This document shows positions 38,791-46,552 of a stretch of DNA of 64,000 nucleotides, piece after piece. The stretch is from Bacteroidia bacterium. GTDB taxonomy: Bacteria > Bacteroidota > Bacteroidia > Flavobacteriales_E > Vicingaceae. The translations under genes were made by a program, and so were the position numbers. Location of the stretch: positions 372,001-436,000 of the forward strand of contig JAUIMG010000001.1 of NCBI GenBank assembly GCA_030433355.1. Reading direction: 5' to 3'. The first letter of the stretch is position 1. Each line of letters begins with the position of its first letter. The notes beneath the pieces were generated by a model. That model did no database searches. It was not told where the DNA came from and saw only the letters and a program-made list of their open reading frames with translations.

Positions 38791-39333
38791 ATGAATAAAA
38801 GTAAAGTCGTATTTGTATTAATCGCATCCTTGTTTCTCTTTAGCTGTGGAGGAACTGCGGAAACAAAAGAAGAATCAAATAGCACAGAAGAGCTTTCTGC
38901 AGAGAGTTATGAGGGAATGACAGAAATTAGTCTATCTGAGTTTGGTCTAGAAGCAACCATTCAAATTCCTGATGAAAGTAAAGGTAAAGCGGAAATTACA
39001 GAGACCAGCTTTGGAAGTATTCAAATTGTAGTTGGCAAGAACTATGGAATTGAAATAGTTCCTTTTGGCTTAAGTATTGATGAGAAAAAAGAGGAATTGG
39101 CAGGAGATTTGGTTTACAATGTGGAGTACTTAACAGAGAATCCAAATTTAATAGAATACAAGAGAACCATAAAAGAAAGCGATGTTGAAGAGGAGTATCA
39201 GTTCTTTATGAATAAAGAGTTGAACGGCGAAGTTTATGAGATAAAATCTATCTCTGAGATGAGCTTTAAAAAGTTTGCTCTGAAGAGTATGGTTAATTCC
39301 GCAAAAAGCTTAAAAATGAAAAACCCTGCTTAA
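38791..39333 (+). CDS. Small lipoprotein of unknown function
   Basis: This 180-residue protein has a lipobox LFSC with the Cys at residue 19. It then has a Glu/Thr/Ser-rich linker (about 22-45) and a compact mixed domain (ISLSEFGLEATIQIPDESKG ... YEIKSISEMSFKKFALKSM). I recognise no family. It is probably exposed in the periplasm on a lipid anchor. It ends in a strong terminator that overlaps its stop codon and is shared with the convergent stress-protein gene. Confidence 0.75.
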   Translation: MNKSKVVFVLIASLFLFSCGGTAETKEESNSTEELSAESYEGMTEISLSEFGLEATIQIPDESKGKAEITETSFGSIQIVVGKNYGIEIVPFGLSIDEKKEELAGDLVYNVEYLTENPNLIEYKRTIKESDVEEEYQFFMNKELNGEVYEIKSISEMSFKKFALKSMVNSAKSLKMKNPA

Positions 39334-39349
39334 AGCAGGGTTTTCTTTT
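39320..39349. terminator. Bidirectional rho-independent terminator
   Basis: CCCTGC (39324-39329) and GCAGGG (39335-39340) form the stem, extended by A/T pairs on both sides. There is a run of T after it on the plus strand and of A before it. It sits between convergent genes ending at 39333 and 39368 and overlaps the first stop codon. Confidence 0.85.
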
Positions 39350-39367
39350 TATCTATGTATTCGTTTT

Positions 39368-40195
39368 TTATCCGAAATGTTCTGGTACAAATATTTGGGA
39401 TGGGTTCATCACAATTACTGGTATTTGATACGCATTAGAAATTACATCTACTTCTCCTGAACCTTTAAATAAATCAGGTAAAAATCCTCCATCTCCTGAA
39501 GAATTTACGATGGCGATCATATCTGCTTCCACATCATTGGCATAATCTAGCATTTGTGGGATATAGTTGCCTTTCTCTGGAGCCATTTCTGTTTCATACT
39601 TAACCCCTCTTTCATCAAAGTAATGCTTAGCGAAGGTAAGCTCTCTACTTACTTTGGTTCTAATAAACTCATCTGACTCATTAGAGATAAAAATATGCAC
39701 TATTGCGCCAAAGTGTTTTGCTATACTAGAGGTAATAGCAAGCTTCGACTTTGTTTCTTGTGAGAACTTAATAGGTAGAACTAGGTCAGAAACTTTGCCA
39801 CTCGACTTTTTACTTTGTACTACAATAAAAGGAACTTTAGATTGGCCTATTACTTTAAGCGCATAACTACCTGTTAAATGTTGGATTCCTTTTAGACCAT
39901 GCGTACCCATAACAATAAGCATTGCATTCATCTCTTCCGCAACTTCTGGAATCCTATCGAAGATACTTCCTTTTCTTATTTCATAACTTACATCAACACC
40001 ATAGGTATTAGAAGCTTCTGAGGAAATTGCCTTTAACTTTTCTTCAGCCATCTCTTTCGCCTTATCGCTAGAGACAACATGTAATAACATTACTTGTCCA
40101 TCAAAACTTTTTGCAACCATAGCTGCATGAGAAATTGCGGTATCAGCAACTTCCGAAAAATCATGAGGAACTAGAACTCTATATGTATTATCCAT
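39368..40195 (-). CDS. Universal stress protein, two Usp domains
   Basis: This 275-residue cytoplasmic protein has two tandem Usp domains. The first (about 1-145) has VPHDFSEVADTAISHAAMVA and the nucleotide-binding loop MGTHGLKGIQHLTGSYA. The second (about 150-275) is more diverged, with LPIKFSQETKSKLAI and a weaker loop (NSSGDGGFLPDLFKGSGEVD). It may bind ATP through the first domain. Transcription is single, with a promoter box upstream. Such proteins respond to starvation or redox stress; the signal here is unknown. Confidence 0.92.
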   Translation of the reverse strand: MDNTYRVLVPHDFSEVADTAISHAAMVAKSFDGQVMLLHVVSSDKAKEMAEEKLKAISSEASNTYGVDVSYEIRKGSIFDRIPEVAEEMNAMLIVMGTHGLKGIQHLTGSYALKVIGQSKVPFIVVQSKKSSGKVSDLVLPIKFSQETKSKLAITSSIAKHFGAIVHIFISNESDEFIRTKVSRELTFAKHYFDERGVKYETEMAPEKGNYIPQMLDYANDVEADMIAIVNSSGDGGFLPDLFKGSGEVDVISNAYQIPVIVMNPSQIFVPEHFG

Positions 40196-40220
40196 AAAAT
40201 TAGTATTACGTTAGCTATTT

Positions 40221-40228
40221 CAAATATA
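40221..40228 (-). promoter_or_regulatory. -7 box upstream of the universal stress protein gene
   Basis: The minus strand reads TATATTTG, a full match to TAnnTTTG, 25 bases before the ATG at 40195. No TTG lies 17-23 bases upstream. Confidence 0.45.
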
Positions 40229-40609
40229 GAGAACAAAATGAATATACGCTAAAATATATATTGGATTATTATAAATCAGCAAATTAGAATTAAAAATAAT
40301 TTTGAGAATAGGAAATTTACAATTTAAGGGTAAACCTATTTTGGGAATTTAATAAGAATACTACTTTTTTAATACATTCCTAGCCAGAAAGAAGGAGCTT
40401 AATTTTTTATCTGTAAGCAAAATCTCACTAAAATCTATTATTCTTGATTTTTAGCTTATTCTTAAAATGGTATACAACCCTTACTAAAGTGAATTACATA
40501 GGCAGAAAAATAAAGCTTTCAGGCAAAATTTAAGAAGGTGCAAAATTAAAAATTTTTACCCATTTAAAAATCCCCAGAATTAAGTATTTTTTCTCTCTTT
40601 CTGTTTTCA

Positions 40610-40617
40610 TAGCTTTG
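40610..40617 (+). promoter_or_regulatory. Candidate -7 box for the 1,273-residue T9SS cargo gene
   Basis: TAGCTTTG matches TAnnTTTG. It would give a leader of about 180 bases before the ATG at 40802. No TTG is seen at the right spacing, so support is weak. Confidence 0.3.
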
Positions 40618-40801
40618 ACTTATTAAGTTCAAAATCTATCAATTAGGCTAAGAATTTAATTATTTTCTATTCTCACTTGAATGTCAAAACGCCCTCCTCA
40701 CCATAACTGTTTTTGACTTCGATTTCTTAAAATATCTCTTTATTACTAATCAATAATTGATTGACTATTTATAGCAGATTAATTACTAACTACTTTATAT
40801 T

Positions 40802-43800
40802 ATGAAAACATTCAATTTAGCTCTAGTAGCATTACTATATATATTTTCTAATTCAAATCTGTATTCAAATAATGGGTTAACATGCACAAACTCAATTTCA
40901 ATAGTTGAAAATCAAAATAATCTTATTGACTTTCCGCAAGGTGTCAATAGGGTTTATTTGAACTTTAATTCTAATTCTATTCGAGAACGGATTACCATAA
41001 CTGAAGAACTAGGGTTTGTTTATCCTTCAATTGAGTCTTTAAATATATATGATAATAATTGTAGCAATTTAGAGATGTCATACGATAACAGCTTAAATTT
41101 TCCAACTTGGTCTGAATACTTTAAATATGGGGTAGTTTTTGAAGGGGACACTTCTCAGAATTACATAATTGAAATAGTTAGAAACAGCCCAGGACTGCCA
41201 TTTACAAAAATAAATGTTATGTATTTGCCAAGTTTAATTTCTAGTTGTACTCCTTCAAATTTACAATGTGATTTACTTGATAATGGAGACTTACAGACTA
41301 CATCAGGATTCATAGTACCTAATGTTGCTTTTAATAATAATGTTATTTGTTATTGGGAGGCTGGAGATAACTCCCCATCTTATTTATCGAGTGACGGATC
41401 TTTATCAAATACAATAGATAAAGTTGGAGTTATGTACATTTCAAGGTCAACTATTCCTAATTATCTAGAGTCTCTTCTAAAAGAAGCTCAAATAACTAAA
41501 GGTCAAAAATATACATTAAGCTTTGAAACATCAGACCATAAAACAGGGGTACAGTCAGCAGGTGTTGGTTGTCCGGATGATTTTAATATCGCATTAATTA
41601 ATAGTTCTGATGTTCCTCCTATTCAACCTTCTAATCCTAACATGAGGACAGGTCCTGTATATTCTATAACACCACGTCAAAATTTAGCAACGATTTCAAA
41701 TATAACATTTTGTACATCAACTTATTCTTCAAATTCTATTACTTTTGAGGCAGAGGATAATTTCGATAGGATATTATTTTACCCTACTTTAGACCCTACT
41801 AACATTATAAATGCAGCTGTAAGACTGAATAATGTTTCCCTTGAACTTGCGGCTGATGGAGGGGATGATGTTACAGGTTTTTGTTCTGTTCAAATTGGAC
41901 CTAATCCTCCATTTCCAGGAGCTAGTTATGCTTGGGCCCCAGCTGCCCCATTGAATTCTGCATTTGTAGCTAACCCAATAGTAAATACTGGGACTAATCA
42001 AACATTTACTGTTACCGTGACTTTTCCCAGTGGATGCACTTCTACAGATGATGTTAACGTTAATATTGCAGGCACTAATGTTTTGTCAAACAAGACTGCT
42101 TCCTATATTATAAATAATTATCCTAATCAAAGTGGCAACTTCCAAATTCCTCAAGTTTCAAATTTAGATTTTCAAATAAGTGGTACTTTAACTATCGATA
42201 CTGACATTCATTTTAAGAATTGCAATTTCTATATGTCAGAGAATTCTAAAATAGTTGTAAATAAGGATTTGATTTGGAATGTAGCTGGGTCAAATACTTT
42301 TCAAATGAAGTCTTGTGCTTCAGAATTAATGTGGGATGGTATATATGTTAATGGAAGCGCAGGTGCTACGATAAGAATTGATGGCAGAAATCCATTCCCA
42401 TTTAATGGAAATCAATTGGATATAATGAATTCAGAAAATGGAGTAGTTATTGAAGATGGTCCAGGATCATATATAGGCTATACTATTTTTGATTTAAATG
42501 AAAAATCGATTCAAGTTTTAGGCCCTTCATCTTTGCCAATTGATATAGTTTGGAGTGAATTTAAATGTTCAAGTCCTTTGAACAGTCCTGGGCTTGGAGA
42601 CTTTTATCCCACAAAAGCTATAATTGTAGAAAATAACGAAAACCAAAACCCTTCTCATCCTTTTGACCCATATATAACAAGTTTTTATAAAAATTCTTTT
42701 GATGGAAGTGCAGGACAGTTTTATACAAAGAATTCTGATGTTGAAATAGTAGAAAATAATTTTACAGGATTTTCTAACCTTTTAACATTTGGAGTAAATA
42801 AATCTGATGTTGCCATAAAAGTTGAAGGTACTGAAATAATAAACCCATTATCTAAGATTTTAATTGATGATAATGATTTCATATTTAATGAAAGTTCTAT
42901 AGAAATTGAAAAAAGCTATGAATGTATAATAAATTCTAATACTTCAAATTCTGGGATTGAAGGTTCAAGGTTTTTATTGATCAAGGATAATTTATCTCCT
43001 CCTAATGTATATAGCAATACAATTAATAATGCACAAAGAGGTATTGATTTGGTAAATGTGCCATTTGCCCTAATAAATAATAACACAATAGATGCAGAAA
43101 CGAATTCTGGTGGTTCACAAACTTTCTTTAATAAAAAGAGTGTTGGGGTTTATGTTAATAATCTATTTCTTGACATGCCAGATTTTGTTAATATTATTAA
43201 TAACACCATAAAACACACAAAAATTGGAATAGAAGCAGAATGGAGTTCAGGTACAATTTTAGATAATGACATTTTAGATATGAATATTTCATTAACTAGT
43301 GGCTGTGATGGCTTTTTTAATTCTTGTTTATATCCTATTGGAATAAGATCCTTAAACTCACTTTTTACTATCAATCAGAATAAAGTAGAGAATAATAGTT
43401 CTCTTTACCCATCTCCACCCTCAGAATATGAATATGTAACAGCCATTTCTGTTGAAAATAGTGCAACTCCTTTTCAATATACTAGTAATGTTACTTGCAA
43501 TAACACCATTAATACTGGTGTTGGACTTCGTTTTAGTGGCAATTGTGATGGAACAGAAATAAGAAGTAACCGCATGGAAGACCACACTAGAGGTTTGGCA
43601 TTAGATAATGAAGCCAATGTTGGCGCCATTGGAGATGCTGTTTATGGTGCAGGGAATACCTGGTTTGGAAATTACAATAGCACTAATAAAAGTATGACCT
43701 ACAATTATTCCTATTTAGTTAATCCAACTTATTATGATGTTTCAGGTCAATTACCAGCAATTGCTCCTTCAGATGCGAGTGCTGGTTATGTTGCAATGGT

Positions 43801-44623
43801 TCCTCAACAATCTTCGCTACCAAATAATTTTGAATGTAGCGTTCCGTTATTTGTAGTATCTGGAGGAAAACCAAAAACTAATTATACTTTTAATAAATCT
43901 GGAAGTAGAGGTTTAGGTCCCCTATATAAAAGAAATTTAGGTTCAACCAAGGCAGTAAACTTAAATCATCAACTTATTTATTTAGCCATGCTAAAAGATT
44001 CCTTAACCTATAATAGTAAAAGGTGGAAACACTTTTCAGATAGCATGAAGAATACAATTATTGGCTTTGGGTTAAATAAAAATACTCGTTCTAACATCAG
44101 ATCAATAACTACTATGGATAGTAGATTTAGCTCTATAAATACCATACTAAGAAAGTACAACTTAGGGCTTAATATAGATTCTACAGATTTATCTGTTTTA
44201 GAAACAGTAGCTTATTTATGCCCATACAATGATGGAGCAGCAGTATATTTAGCTAGAAACATACTTTACGAAAATGGGTATTCCTTAATCATAAATAGTT
44301 GTGAAGTTAGTACTTCAATAAGAAAAAATACGAAGAATAAGACACATCAAAACATAGGAAAAAGAGATTCTGTGGAGTCTGTTGTTTCCATATTTCCTAA
44401 TCCAAATACTGGAAACTTTAGTGTTTTGTATACTTTAGGAGCCAATGAAAGCATAGAGTTTATGGTTTTTGATATAAATGGTAAATTAGTGCTAAGAAAG
44501 CGATTGATAGAAGGGGAACTTCATAACTTCGATATTTCTACCTCAAAAGCAGGAATATACTTTTATCAATTAGTGAATGAGGAGCATGTAATTGAAAGGG
44601 GTAAGCTAATTAAAAACAATTAA
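40802..44623 (+). CDS. Large T9SS-secreted protein with parallel beta-helix repeats
   Basis: This 1,273-residue protein has a signal peptide (about 1-24; unlike its neighbours, no Gln follows the cut). The N-terminal part (about 25-370) looks like beta-sandwich modules. Residues about 430-950 carry irregular Asn-rich turns such as NTINNAQRGIDLVN and NNTIKHTKIGIEAEW, typical of right-handed parallel beta-helix proteins. The end (about 1,185-1,273) is a T9SS type A sorting domain (VSIFPNPNTGNFSV ... MVFDINGKLV ... SKAGIYFYQLV). It is probably a surface or secreted adhesin-like or polysaccharide-binding protein. Its stop overlaps the next start as TAATG, so the two cargo genes are co-translated. 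Confidence 0.85.
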   Translation: MKTFNLALVALLYIFSNSNLYSNNGLTCTNSISIVENQNNLIDFPQGVNRVYLNFNSNSIRERITITEELGFVYPSIESLNIYDNNCSNLEMSYDNSLNFPTWSEYFKYGVVFEGDTSQNYIIEIVRNSPGLPFTKINVMYLPSLISSCTPSNLQCDLLDNGDLQTTSGFIVPNVAFNNNVICYWEAGDNSPSYLSSDGSLSNTIDKVGVMYISRSTIPNYLESLLKEAQITKGQKYTLSFETSDHKTGVQSAGVGCPDDFNIALINSSDVPPIQPSNPNMRTGPVYSITPRQNLATISNITFCTSTYSSNSITFEAEDNFDRILFYPTLDPTNIINAAVRLNNVSLELAADGGDDVTGFCSVQIGPNPPFPGASYAWAPAAPLNSAFVANPIVNTGTNQTFTVTVTFPSGCTSTDDVNVNIAGTNVLSNKTASYIINNYPNQSGNFQIPQVSNLDFQISGTLTIDTDIHFKNCNFYMSENSKIVVNKDLIWNVAGSNTFQMKSCASELMWDGIYVNGSAGATIRIDGRNPFPFNGNQLDIMNSENGVVIEDGPGSYIGYTIFDLNEKSIQVLGPSSLPIDIVWSEFKCSSPLNSPGLGDFYPTKAIIVENNENQNPSHPFDPYITSFYKNSFDGSAGQFYTKNSDVEIVENNFTGFSNLLTFGVNKSDVAIKVEGTEIINPLSKILIDDNDFIFNESSIEIEKSYECIINSNTSNSGIEGSRFLLIKDNLSPPNVYSNTINNAQRGIDLVNVPFALINNNTIDAETNSGGSQTFFNKKSVGVYVNNLFLDMPDFVNIINNTIKHTKIGIEAEWSSGTILDNDILDMNISLTSGCDGFFNSCLYPIGIRSLNSLFTINQNKVENNSSLYPSPPSEYEYVTAISVENSATPFQYTSNVTCNNTINTGVGLRFSGNCDGTEIRSNRMEDHTRGLALDNEANVGAIGDAVYGAGNTWFGNYNSTNKSMTYNYSYLVNPTYYDVSGQLPAIAPSDASAGYVAMVPQQSSLPNNFECSVPLFVVSGGKPKTNYTFNKSGSRGLGPLYKRNLGSTKAVNLNHQLIYLAMLKDSLTYNSKRWKHFSDSMKNTIIGFGLNKNTRSNIRSITTMDSRFSSINTILRKYNLGLNIDSTDLSVLETVAYLCPYNDGAAVYLARNILYENGYSLIINSCEVSTSIRKNTKNKTHQNIGKRDSVESVVSIFPNPNTGNFSVLYTLGANESIEFMVFDINGKLVLRKRLIEGELHNFDISTSKAGIYFYQLVNEEHVIERGKLIKNN

Positions 44624-45636
44624 TGATTAGGATCTTTATAGTTTTATTAATCCTTAGTATTTCAATGGTAGGGCTTGGACAAAATTTAGTTCAAAACCCT
44701 TCCTTTGAAGATACTATTAGAAGAACAACGCCTTTATTTTTGCCAATCTCATGGCATGCACCAACACTTGAAGGTTATAATTATTTTACACCTCTTAATG
44801 ATACTTTTAATCTATTTTATCCTCAGGGGGTTCCAATCAATTTTACTGGCTTTCAATATCCAAAAGATGGAGAAACCTATATTGGAATAGAAGTTTACAA
44901 ACATTACGGAAACCAAAGAAACCTTCAACGAGAGTATGCTCAAAATACCCTTTCTAAAGCATTAGAAAAAGATTCTGCATATTGCTTGCGACTATATATG
45001 AGTATGGCGGATTCCATGATTTTTGCATCTAAAAATCAATTGGGCATTTATTTTTCTGCCACTGCCGTAAGTGCAAATAATAGATTACCTCTGCCTTATA
45101 CCCCTCAAATCATAATCTCTCCTGATAGTTTTAATACCGATAAAGAAAATTGGACAGAGTATAATTTTCAATACACAGCCACTGGCGGAGAAAGGTATAT
45201 GACGGTAGGTAATTTTAATGATACCAATAGCTTGGATACCATGTTCGTTGGTGGTGGCAACCAGTTTTGGATGGAATCTTCTTATTATTATTTAGATAAT
45301 TTTTACCTAGGAAATTGCGATAGCCTGCCCTTGGATACACCAATTGGTTTGGTGGAGAATGTTTTGGAAAAACAGATTAGTGTTTATCCAAATCCTGTTA
45401 AAGAACAACTATTTGTTAAGTATGGGGGTAATGAGAAGTTAGTATTTCGCCTTTTTGATTTGATGGGTAAGGAGGTTTCATTAAAAAGAACTTCGCTTGG
45501 ACTTCGACAAGCTCAGTCTGCCAGCTCAGTGACAAATGAAATGCTGCTTTCAGTGGCACATTTGCCAAAAGGGCTTTATTTTTTAGAGATTATAGCAGGT
45601 AAGGAAAGGATTAGCAAGAAGATCATAAAACAATAA
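44623..45636 (+). CDS. T9SS-secreted protein with NLVQNPSFE-type domain
   Basis: This 337-residue protein has a signal peptide cut after Gly19, leaving Gln20. The mature protein opens NLVQNPSFED, the start of a galactose-binding-like domain common in Bacteroidota surface and OmpA-linked proteins (about 20-230). A T9SS type A sorting domain follows (about 245-337; ISVYPNPVKEQLFV ... RLFDLMGKEV ... LPKGLYFLEI ... KKIIKQ). Residues about 290-306 (SLGLRQAQSASSVTNE) break this domain and are encoded by a short genomic repeat found twice more downstream. It overlaps the upstream cargo gene. Confidence 0.85.
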   Translation: MIRIFIVLLILSISMVGLGQNLVQNPSFEDTIRRTTPLFLPISWHAPTLEGYNYFTPLNDTFNLFYPQGVPINFTGFQYPKDGETYIGIEVYKHYGNQRNLQREYAQNTLSKALEKDSAYCLRLYMSMADSMIFASKNQLGIYFSATAVSANNRLPLPYTPQIIISPDSFNTDKENWTEYNFQYTATGGERYMTVGNFNDTNSLDTMFVGGGNQFWMESSYYYLDNFYLGNCDSLPLDTPIGLVENVLEKQISVYPNPVKEQLFVKYGGNEKLVFRLFDLMGKEVSLKRTSLGLRQAQSASSVTNEMLLSVAHLPKGLYFLEIIAGKERISKKIIKQ

Positions 45637-45904
45637 GGTATGAATATCAAATTTCGAATTGGAGAATTACGAATGAATTTTAATTTTCACATTCGTAATT
45701 CTTAATTCCCAGATTTGTGATTAATTATGAGCTCCCCTCGATTCGTACCTCAGTCGAAATAAATACTTCGCCAAACTCAGCAAAGCGCTTCTCGCCTCAA
45801 GAAATATACAATTAAAAAGGCCGCACTAAGGTGAAGCCTTTCAAATTTTAGTTCCTCCTCCCCGAATTCTCGGGTCTAACTTGGGCTCACTTCGGCAGGC
45901 TCAG
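45501..45904 (+). repeat. Three copies of a 16-base repeat ACTTCG-N-CA-R-R-CTCAG
   Basis: Copies lie at 45501-45516 (ACTTCGACAAGCTCAG), 45765-45780 (ACTTCGCCAAACTCAG) and 45889-45904 (ACTTCGGCAGGCTCAG). The first is inside the T9SS cargo gene, in frame. The third is inside the tRNA-Asn remnant. Between them, degenerate CTCAG/TTCG pieces continue (45739-45757). From memory, related TTCG...CTCAG repeats are scattered in many Bacteroidota genomes. Confidence 0.7.
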
Positions 45905-45955
45905 TGTAAACTTCTTTCTTTAAAAGAACCAAGGACCCTTTCCGTTCCAACGGGA
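45637..45955. other. Intergenic repeat-rich spacer downstream of the T9SS cargo genes
   Basis: It holds a 12-base perfect inverted repeat (45664-45675 with 45690-45701, GAATTACGAATG / CATTCGTAATTC, 14-base loop), two copies of the 16-base repeat, and pieces of a broken tRNA-Asn sequence from 45853 on. The inverted repeat may act as a transcript end for the cargo genes, but it lacks a T run. Confidence 0.6.
45664..45701. repeat. Inverted repeat, 12-base arms
   Basis: The arms GAATTACGAATG and CATTCGTAATTC are perfect complements around a 14-base AT-only loop. It begins 28 bases after the stop of the T9SS cargo gene. There is no T run after either arm, so a role as terminator is uncertain. Confidence 0.7.
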
Positions 45956-45967
45956 TCAGATGCGCTC
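45853..45967 (-). pseudogene. Scattered tRNA-Asn remnant with palindromic insertions
   Basis: On the minus strand, pieces identical to the intact tRNA-Asn at 46273-46346 appear in tRNA order. They are GAGC plus ATCTGA (45956-45967, D stem and anticodon stem), AGGGTCCTTGGTTC (45926-45939, up to the T loop), GAGCCCAAG (45880-45888) and AGGAGGA (45853-45859, acceptor end). The gaps are filled by TCCCGTTGGAACGGAA (45940-45955), by a 37-base segment with the 16-base repeat (45889-45925), and by a segment with the CCCGA/TCGGG hairpin (45860-45879). The first piece is shared with the end of the GIY-YIG gene. Confidence 0.72.
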
Positions 45968-46222
45968 TTTAAAGCCATGAGCAATAATTTTCTCAATAAA
46001 TCTTCTACTTTTTTGCTTTTTAATGAATAGTTCTGTTTTTGCGGACTGCTCAGCAGTTTCACAATTAATCACAGCCCTTAGTTCCCAAGGTCTGCCTCTT
46101 CTTGTCCAGATCCTATTAGATTCTGAATTGTGAAACTCAATTCTTCTTTCTAGATGCTGAGTTTTTCCAACATAATACTTGTCAATGCTATGAGAATAAA
46201 GAATATAAACAAAGAAACTCAC
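45956..46222 (-). CDS. Single-domain GIY-YIG nuclease
   Basis: This 88-residue protein is a bare GIY-YIG domain: FVYILYSHSIDKYYVGKT has the paired Tyr motifs (YI and YVG). ERRIEFHN holds the conserved Arg and His, and RRGRPWELRAVINCETAEQSAKTELFIKK holds the catalytic Glu region. The start is GTG at 46222; no in-frame ATG exists before the upstream stop. UvrC-specific domains are absent. The final codons GAG-CGC-ATC-TGA coincide with tRNA-Asn sequence. It lies 51 bases downstream of tRNA-Asn on the same strand. Its target is unknown; DNA nicking is the family activity. Confidence 0.85.
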   Translation of the reverse strand: MSFFVYILYSHSIDKYYVGKTQHLERRIEFHNSESNRIWTRRGRPWELRAVINCETAEQSAKTELFIKKQKSRRFIEKIIAHGFKERI

Positions 46223-46243
46223 TACTAGTATTAGTTATAAATG

Positions 46244-46271
46244 AAAAAAGCCACGCGTTTGCGTGGCTTTT
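46244..46271 (-). terminator. Terminator of the tRNA-Asn transcript
   Basis: On the minus strand GCCACGC-AAAC-GCGTGGC is followed by six T. It begins two bases after the mature tRNA 3' end, so it ends the tRNA transcript before the GIY-YIG gene. Confidence 0.85.
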
Positions 46272-46272
46272 G

Positions 46273-46346
46273 CTCCTCCTCTTGGGCTCGAACCAAGGAC
46301 CCTCTGATTAACAGTCAGATGCTCTAACCAACTGAGCTAAGGAGGA
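46273..46346 (-). tRNA. tRNA-Asn (anticodon GTT)
   Basis: The 74-base cloverleaf is complete. The acceptor stem is TCCTCCT/AGGAGGA with discriminator G. The D arm is GCTC/GAGC. The anticodon arm TCTGA-CTGTTAA-TCAGA gives GTT at 34-36. The T arm is CTTGG-TTCGAGC-CCAAG. CCA is not encoded. It is the last of three tRNA-Asn-like units in tandem on the minus strand, and the only one with a normal anticodon. Confidence 0.97.
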
Positions 46347-46552
46347 ATATTTTATTATTCCTGTATGTCAATTAACCCTCCTCCTTTTCTTCTTTGTAGG
46401 ACCCTTCCCGTTTAAACGGGATCAGATGCTCTAACCAAAGAGCTAAGGAGGAATATTTTATTATTCCTGTATGTCAATTAACCCTCCTCCTTTTCTTCTT
46501 TGTAGGACCCTTCCCGTTTGAACGGGATCAGATGCTCTAACCAAAGAGCTAA
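46341..46552. repeat. Tandem repeat, two 106-base units
   Basis: Units 46341-46446 and 46447-46552 differ at a single position (TTTAAACGGG versus TTTGAACGGG on the plus strand). Each contains, on the minus strand, an AT-rich spacer with TTGACA that precedes a tRNA-Asn-like or tRNA 5' end, and most of a tRNA-Asn-like sequence. The near identity points to recent duplication. Confidence 0.92.
46378..46452 (-). pseudogene. tRNA-Asn-like copy, anticodon replaced by a palindrome
   Basis: This 75-base sequence keeps the acceptor stem TCCTCCT/AGGAGGA, the G at the discriminator position, the D arm (one to two bases shorter in the loop) and the 5' anticodon-stem strand TCTGA. After that it reads TCCCGTTTAAACGGGAAGGG in place of the anticodon loop and 3' strand. 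GGGTCC then continues as in tRNA-Asn, and the T arm is replaced by an A-rich stretch. It cannot work as a tRNA, but the paired ends are intact. Confidence 0.78.

Larger units (their letters stand above)
40196..40801. other. 606-base AT-rich spacer between divergent genes
   Basis: No open reading frame or known RNA is visible. The left end holds the stress-protein promoter box. A box TAGCTTTG at 40610-40617 could start the plus-strand T9SS cargo gene with a leader of about 180 bases. A 13-base palindrome, ATCAAT-A-ATTGAT at 40749-40761, lies 40 bases before the ATG at 40802 and could be an operator. The rest I cannot interpret. Confidence 0.5.

Noticed and set aside
45956-46222. GIY-YIG gene as a UvrC fragment
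   Set aside because: It is a complete, stand-alone 88-residue GIY-YIG domain with its own start. No UvrC-specific C-terminal sequence lies on either side.
46341-46552. The tandem 106-base units as a CRISPR-like array
   Set aside because: Only two units exist, they are nearly identical throughout with no variable spacers, no cas gene is near, and the content is tRNA-derived.
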